Shown here: in pieces, positions 5,768-7,969 of the stretch
Position numbering within the stretch: the first letter of the stretch is position 1
Layout of the letters: every line of letters begins with the position of its first letter
Source: an uncultured Lachnospiraceae bacterium
GTDB taxonomy: Bacteria; Bacillota; Clostridia; Lachnospirales; Lachnospiraceae
NCBI GenBank assembly: GCA_905201915.1
Contig: CAJKQE010000102.1
Coordinates: 1 to 7,969, forward strand
Reading direction: 5' to 3'
Length of the DNA: 7,969 bases
Notes under the pieces: generated by a model
The model's input: the letters and a program-made list of their open reading frames with translations, nothing else
The model's database searches: none
What the model was told of the DNA's origin: nothing
Position numbers and translations under genes: made by a program

Positions 5768-6142
5768 ATGAAAAAACAGATTTATGATGAGAAAAATGGA
5801 ATGAGCTATACGTTGCATGGAGATTACTATTTGCCGGATCTGGTTTTAAGAGAAGAAGAACCGACATATGGAAAATATGGAATGTTACGAAAGCAGTTCT
5901 TAAAAGAACACAGATCAGCAAGATATCAATACATGTTATTGACCGGAAAATTGAATGAACATCTGAATCAGATCGATCAGGAAGTCAGAGAACAGGTGGA
6001 AACGCTTATGGAACAGATGATAGAAAAACAGGGTGTAACTGAAGAATTAAAGGCACAGGATCAGATGAAGTGGGTTAGGTTAATGAATAATATAAAAGCC
6101 AGTGCAGAAGAGATTATATTGAAAAACATGGTATATGTGTGA
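5768..6142 (+). CDS. tnpV: TnpV family transposon-encoded protein
   Basis: This 124-aa protein matches the TnpV family named from the mobilizable transposon Tn4451. It has an N-terminal beta segment (SYTLHGDYYLPDL), the conserved YGKYGMLRKQFLKEHR (residues about 34-49), LLTGKLNEHL, and the signature VTEELKAQDQMKWVRLMNNI near the C-terminus. In Tn4451 the protein was likened to excisionases but its role is not settled; it is not the recombinase. GGAG (5755-5758) lies 9 bases before ATG, and the gene begins 3 bases after the relaxase stop, so the two are almost certainly co-transcribed. Full length, with no damage seen. The family is confident; function is unknown. Confidence 0.88.
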   Translation: MKKQIYDEKNGMSYTLHGDYYLPDLVLREEEPTYGKYGMLRKQFLKEHRSARYQYMLLTGKLNEHLNQIDQEVREQVETLMEQMIEKQGVTEELKAQDQMKWVRLMNNIKASAEEIILKNMVYV

Positions 6143-6176
6143 GATCGTTCTTTTACACTTTTGTATATATTAGAAT

Positions 6177-6204
6177 AGCACTTTAGAAAGCACTATGGTA
6201 AAAT
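6177..6204 (+). promoter_or_regulatory. Possible extended -10 promoter with AGCACT repeats
   Basis: TGGTAAAAT (6196-6204) fits an extended -10 element (TGnTAAAAT); no good -35 is present. Two direct AGCACT copies (6177-6182 and 6189-6194) flank the small palindrome CTTTAGAAAG and could bind an activator or repressor. The position, 37 bases before the start codon of the next gene and after tnpV ends, suits a separate promoter for the membrane-protein group. Confidence 0.4.
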
Positions 6205-6240
6205 AAAGTGAAGGTAAATCGGAATTTGGAGGATTGAATT

Positions 6241-6432
6241 ATGTGGAATGAATTAGGTATAAGTGGAGGAACCGCAATTGTTATTTTGATTGCGCTGTAT
6301 TTCGTTATCAAATGGGCAGTGAAAAATGGCATCAAAGAAGCCTACAGTGCAATCACTGGAAAGAAAACTGTTGAAGATATCCAAAACGAAAAAGAGCTGA
6401 AAGAACTTGGATTGGATTCAGAAGATCAATAA
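6241..6432 (+). CDS. Small single-span membrane protein (DUF6019-like)
   Basis: A 63-aa protein with one hydrophobic helix (residues about 8-28, GGTAIVILIALYFVIKWAV) followed by a basic/amphipathic segment (KNGIKEAYSAITGKK) and an acidic tail (ELKELGLDSEDQ). The Lys-rich flank after the helix suggests the C-terminal part is cytoplasmic. The KWAVKNGIKEAY pattern resembles DUF6019 proteins of Clostridia, by memory. GGAGG (6228-6232) lies 8 bases before ATG. It is the first gene after a gap of about 100 bases and 37 bases upstream of the DUF3784 gene, so the two probably form one unit. It could be a subunit or regulator of the neighbouring membrane protein or a small stress or toxin-type peptide; nothing proves either. 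Confidence 0.75.
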   Translation: MWNELGISGGTAIVILIALYFVIKWAVKNGIKEAYSAITGKKTVEDIQNEKELKELGLDSEDQ

Positions 6433-6469
6433 CTTCAAGTTTGTGGAATCGACTGAAAGGAAGCATTAT

Positions 6470-6790
6470 ATGTTCTATATTTATATTATTTTTGATTTTG
6501 CAATGGCAGTAATTATGCTTTTATTTGGAATATGGTTTTATAGGTCAAAAGGACAAGCATCCAACTTCTTGTCTGGTTATAATATGAAATCTGCAGAAGA
6601 ACGAAAAAAATATGATGAAAATGCTATGTGTAAGGCATATGGGAAGAGAATGATGCTTATGTCACTTCCTTTTATTGCTGGAATGATTATAGATATTTGG
6701 TATATAGGAACTGGTTGTTTAATTGCATGGGCGATATGGTTTGTTATGTTTATTCTGTTGCTTATAGATAGACATAAAAGAGAAAGTTAA
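6470..6790 (+). CDS. DUF3784 family membrane protein
   Basis: A 106-aa integral membrane protein with three hydrophobic segments (about 4-24, 62-78 and 80-100). Between the first two is the conserved cytoplasmic-looking loop FYRSKGQASNFLSGYN and SAEERKKYDENAMCKAYGKR that marks DUF3784. C83 follows TG at the start of the last helix. Family function is unknown. The start at 6470 is chosen because AAAGGAAG (6456-6463) lies just upstream. A longer in-frame start at 6407 would overlap the preceding gene by 26 bases and lacks an RBS. It sits between a single-span protein and a membrane-bound XRE regulator, all in one direction, which suggests a small membrane-associated cargo group. The family call is good; the role is open. 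Confidence 0.82.
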   Translation: MFYIYIIFDFAMAVIMLLFGIWFYRSKGQASNFLSGYNMKSAEERKKYDENAMCKAYGKRMMLMSLPFIAGMIIDIWYIGTGCLIAWAIWFVMFILLLIDRHKRES

Positions 6791-6842
6791 TTTATAGAAA
6801 AATAGAATGTTTTCGGGGTGAAAATACCGTTTATTTGTTTTA

Positions 6843-6855
6843 GACATATGATGTC
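6843..6855. promoter_or_regulatory. GACAT-ATG-ATGTC palindrome, possible operator
   Basis: GACAT (6843-6847), ATG, ATGTC (6851-6855) is a perfect 5+5 dyad in the gap before the membrane XRE regulator. A weak promoter candidate lies downstream: TTTATG (6881-6886), 17 bases, TATATT (6904-6909). The regulator could bind here, but no second perfect copy was found. Confidence 0.35.
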
Positions 6856-6940
6856 CGATTGAAAATTAGCGGATTCTCGTTTTATGTCGTGGTAATTTTG
6901 CTATATATTGGTAAGCTGTAAGTGGAAGAGAGGTAGAGAC

Positions 6941-7882
6941 ATGGATACAAAAAAGATTGGAGCTTTTTTAAAGCAATGTCGTAAAGAAAAGAATCTTACA
7001 CAAGAGCAGCTTGCTGAGAAGTTTGAGGTATCTGCAAGAACAGTTTCCAGATGGGAAACAGGAATAAATATGCCAGATCTCAGTATACTTGTTCAACTTG
7101 CTGAGTATTACGATGTTGAGATGAGAGAGCTCCTGGATGGAGAAAGGAGCCAGACTATGAATAAAGAGATGAAAGAAACACTGGACAAAGTTGCGGTGTA
7201 TGAAGAATGGGTGAAACAAAAAGCATTAAAGGCTGGAAATCTTGCATTTGCATCAATGTTTGTGATTAGTGTGTTAGCGATTATTATTCAGATGTTATTA
7301 ACGGTGGATGTTCGCTTGGTTTTAGGAGAGACAGCAACTGTCTTAGTAGGAGGAATCCTGTATGCATCTATTATGGTGTATAATGGAATATGGGATAAAT
7401 GTTTGCTCCAAAGTGCTACTATATGGCGAGATTTTCTCACCAGTGTGATATGTGCAGGAATTTTTACAGTCATCTATGGTATATGTTTATTTAGAATGGG
7501 AGCTACAGAAAAACAGATAACACGATTAGCATTGGGATTTCTGATTGGTATTACTATTGTGGCATTTATTATTCTTAGGCTCTTGGCATTTATTAATCGA
7601 AAAAGAAACCAGAATTCGTCAAATGTTCAGGAGAAAAAGGAAATTTCCCTATCTAAGGTAGAATGGACAAAAATTTATAATGCACAGAATATAGTAGAGA
7701 CAGAACAACTTGTAGAAATGTTAAAGCAAAATGGAATAGCAGCTTTTTCGCAGGAAGCAGGTGCGAATGTTGCAATGCATGGGGCACCAGGATTTGGAAT
7801 ATATGGTGTGGATATATTCGTGAAAACCGATGATGCAGAGAAGGCAGTACAGTTGATCAAGGAGATTAATAACCAAGAATGA
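6941..7882 (+). CDS. Membrane-anchored XRE regulator with DUF2007-like C-terminus
   Basis: A 313-aa protein combining three parts. Residues about 5-62 are an XRE HTH (FLKQCRKEKNLTQEQLAEKF, then SARTVSRWETG and the LPDLSILV-like MPDLSILVQLAEYYDV). Residues about 98-121, 130-150, 165-187 and 194-217 are four hydrophobic membrane segments, placing both ends in the cytoplasm. Residues about 243-310 (YNAQNIVETEQLVEMLKQNGI, then DIFVKTDDAEKAVQLI) resemble the DUF2007 putative signal-transducing domain. The layout suggests a membrane sensor that binds DNA directly, with the C-terminal domain sensing a ligand or partner. The start at 6941 follows GAGAGGTAG; an upstream TTG at 6908 has no RBS. It is downstream of the DUF3784 gene and upstream of a strong promoter it may control. 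XRE and membrane parts are clear; the DUF2007 match is by memory. Confidence 0.85.
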   Translation: MDTKKIGAFLKQCRKEKNLTQEQLAEKFEVSARTVSRWETGINMPDLSILVQLAEYYDVEMRELLDGERSQTMNKEMKETLDKVAVYEEWVKQKALKAGNLAFASMFVISVLAIIIQMLLTVDVRLVLGETATVLVGGILYASIMVYNGIWDKCLLQSATIWRDFLTSVICAGIFTVIYGICLFRMGATEKQITRLALGFLIGITIVAFIILRLLAFINRKRNQNSSNVQEKKEISLSKVEWTKIYNAQNIVETEQLVEMLKQNGIAAFSQEAGANVAMHGAPGFGIYGVDIFVKTDDAEKAVQLIKEINNQE

Positions 7883-7891
7883 AGAAATTTT

Positions 7892-7920
7892 TTGACATTT
7901 TCACACATGCGTGCTAATAT
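7892..7920 (+). promoter_or_regulatory. Very strong promoter reading out of the window
   Basis: Consensus TTGACA (7892-7897), 17 bases, TAATAT (7915-7920), with an extended -10 TGC (7912-7914). Transcription should start near 7927. The spacer holds an imperfect palindrome CAC-A-CATG-C-GTG (7902-7913) that could be an operator. About 40 bases of leader are visible, including ACCG/CGGT (7941-7944/7950-7953), without an RBS or start codon. The driven gene or RNA is beyond the right edge. Confidence 0.75.
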
Positions 7921-7969
7921 GATTATAGAAAAAGAGTGCTACCGATAGACGGTTAGTCCACATACTTAA

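Noticed and set aside
6814..6838. Terminator after the DUF3784 gene (CGGGGT-GAAA-ATACCG then T-rich)
   Set aside because: Only three firm pairs plus a mismatch and a wobble; the stem is too weak to call.
1..7942. TGCTAC at 1-6 and 7937-7942 as attachment-site direct repeats
   Set aside because: Six bases is expected by chance, and the flanking bases do not match. No longer repeat joins the two ends.

Overview
The window looks like part of an integrative and mobilizable element (IME) from a low-GC Gram-positive gut Clostridium, most likely Lachnospiraceae. The evidence is AT-rich codon use, strong AAGGAGG-type ribosome binding sites, TTGACA/TATAAT-like promoters, and protein types (Pre/Mob relaxase, TnpV, DUF5348, DUF3784, a membrane-bound XRE regulator) that are typical of mobile DNA in that family. 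No rRNA, tRNA, CRISPR, IS element or antibiotic-resistance gene was seen.

Layout. Positions 1-222 hold two small inverted repeats, a + strand intrinsic terminator and, facing it, a - strand terminator closing a phage-type XRE repressor gene (223-837, -). Positions 838-996 form a compact divergent control region: one sigma-A promoter per direction and at least three ATGATA/TATCAT palindromes placed on or between them. To the right runs a co-directional block: a 64-aa helix-turn-helix excisionase-like protein (997-1191), a tyrosine integrase (1206-2423), a RecA/RepA-type ATPase overlapping the integrase end (2407-3396), a non-coding stretch with three TGCAA-N2-TTGCA repeats, a 77-aa protein starting at TTG (3512-3745), a possible 26-aa coupled ORF over a strong hairpin, a DUF5348 protein (3896-4123), a repeat-rich oriT-like region (about 4149-4257), a Pre/Mob (MobV) relaxase (4343-5764) and TnpV (5768-6142).

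After a gap of about 100 bp the character changes to a membrane-associated group: a single-TM 63-aa protein (6241-6432), a DUF3784 protein (6470-6790) and an XRE regulator with four membrane segments and a C-terminal DUF2007-like domain (6941-7882). The window ends just after a very good promoter (7892-7920) whose gene lies outside.

How the parts may work together (inference): the repressor holds the rightward promoter shut. On derepression, Xis and Int excise the element, the ATPase with the repeat region may support replication or maintenance of the circle, and the relaxase nicks at oriT for transfer using a helper conjugation machine, because no type IV secretion genes are present. The ATPase/relaxase/TnpV set recalls Tn4451-type mobilizable transposons, but here it sits with a tyrosine rather than a large serine recombinase. 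The membrane group is probably cargo with its own control. Neither attachment site could be identified.
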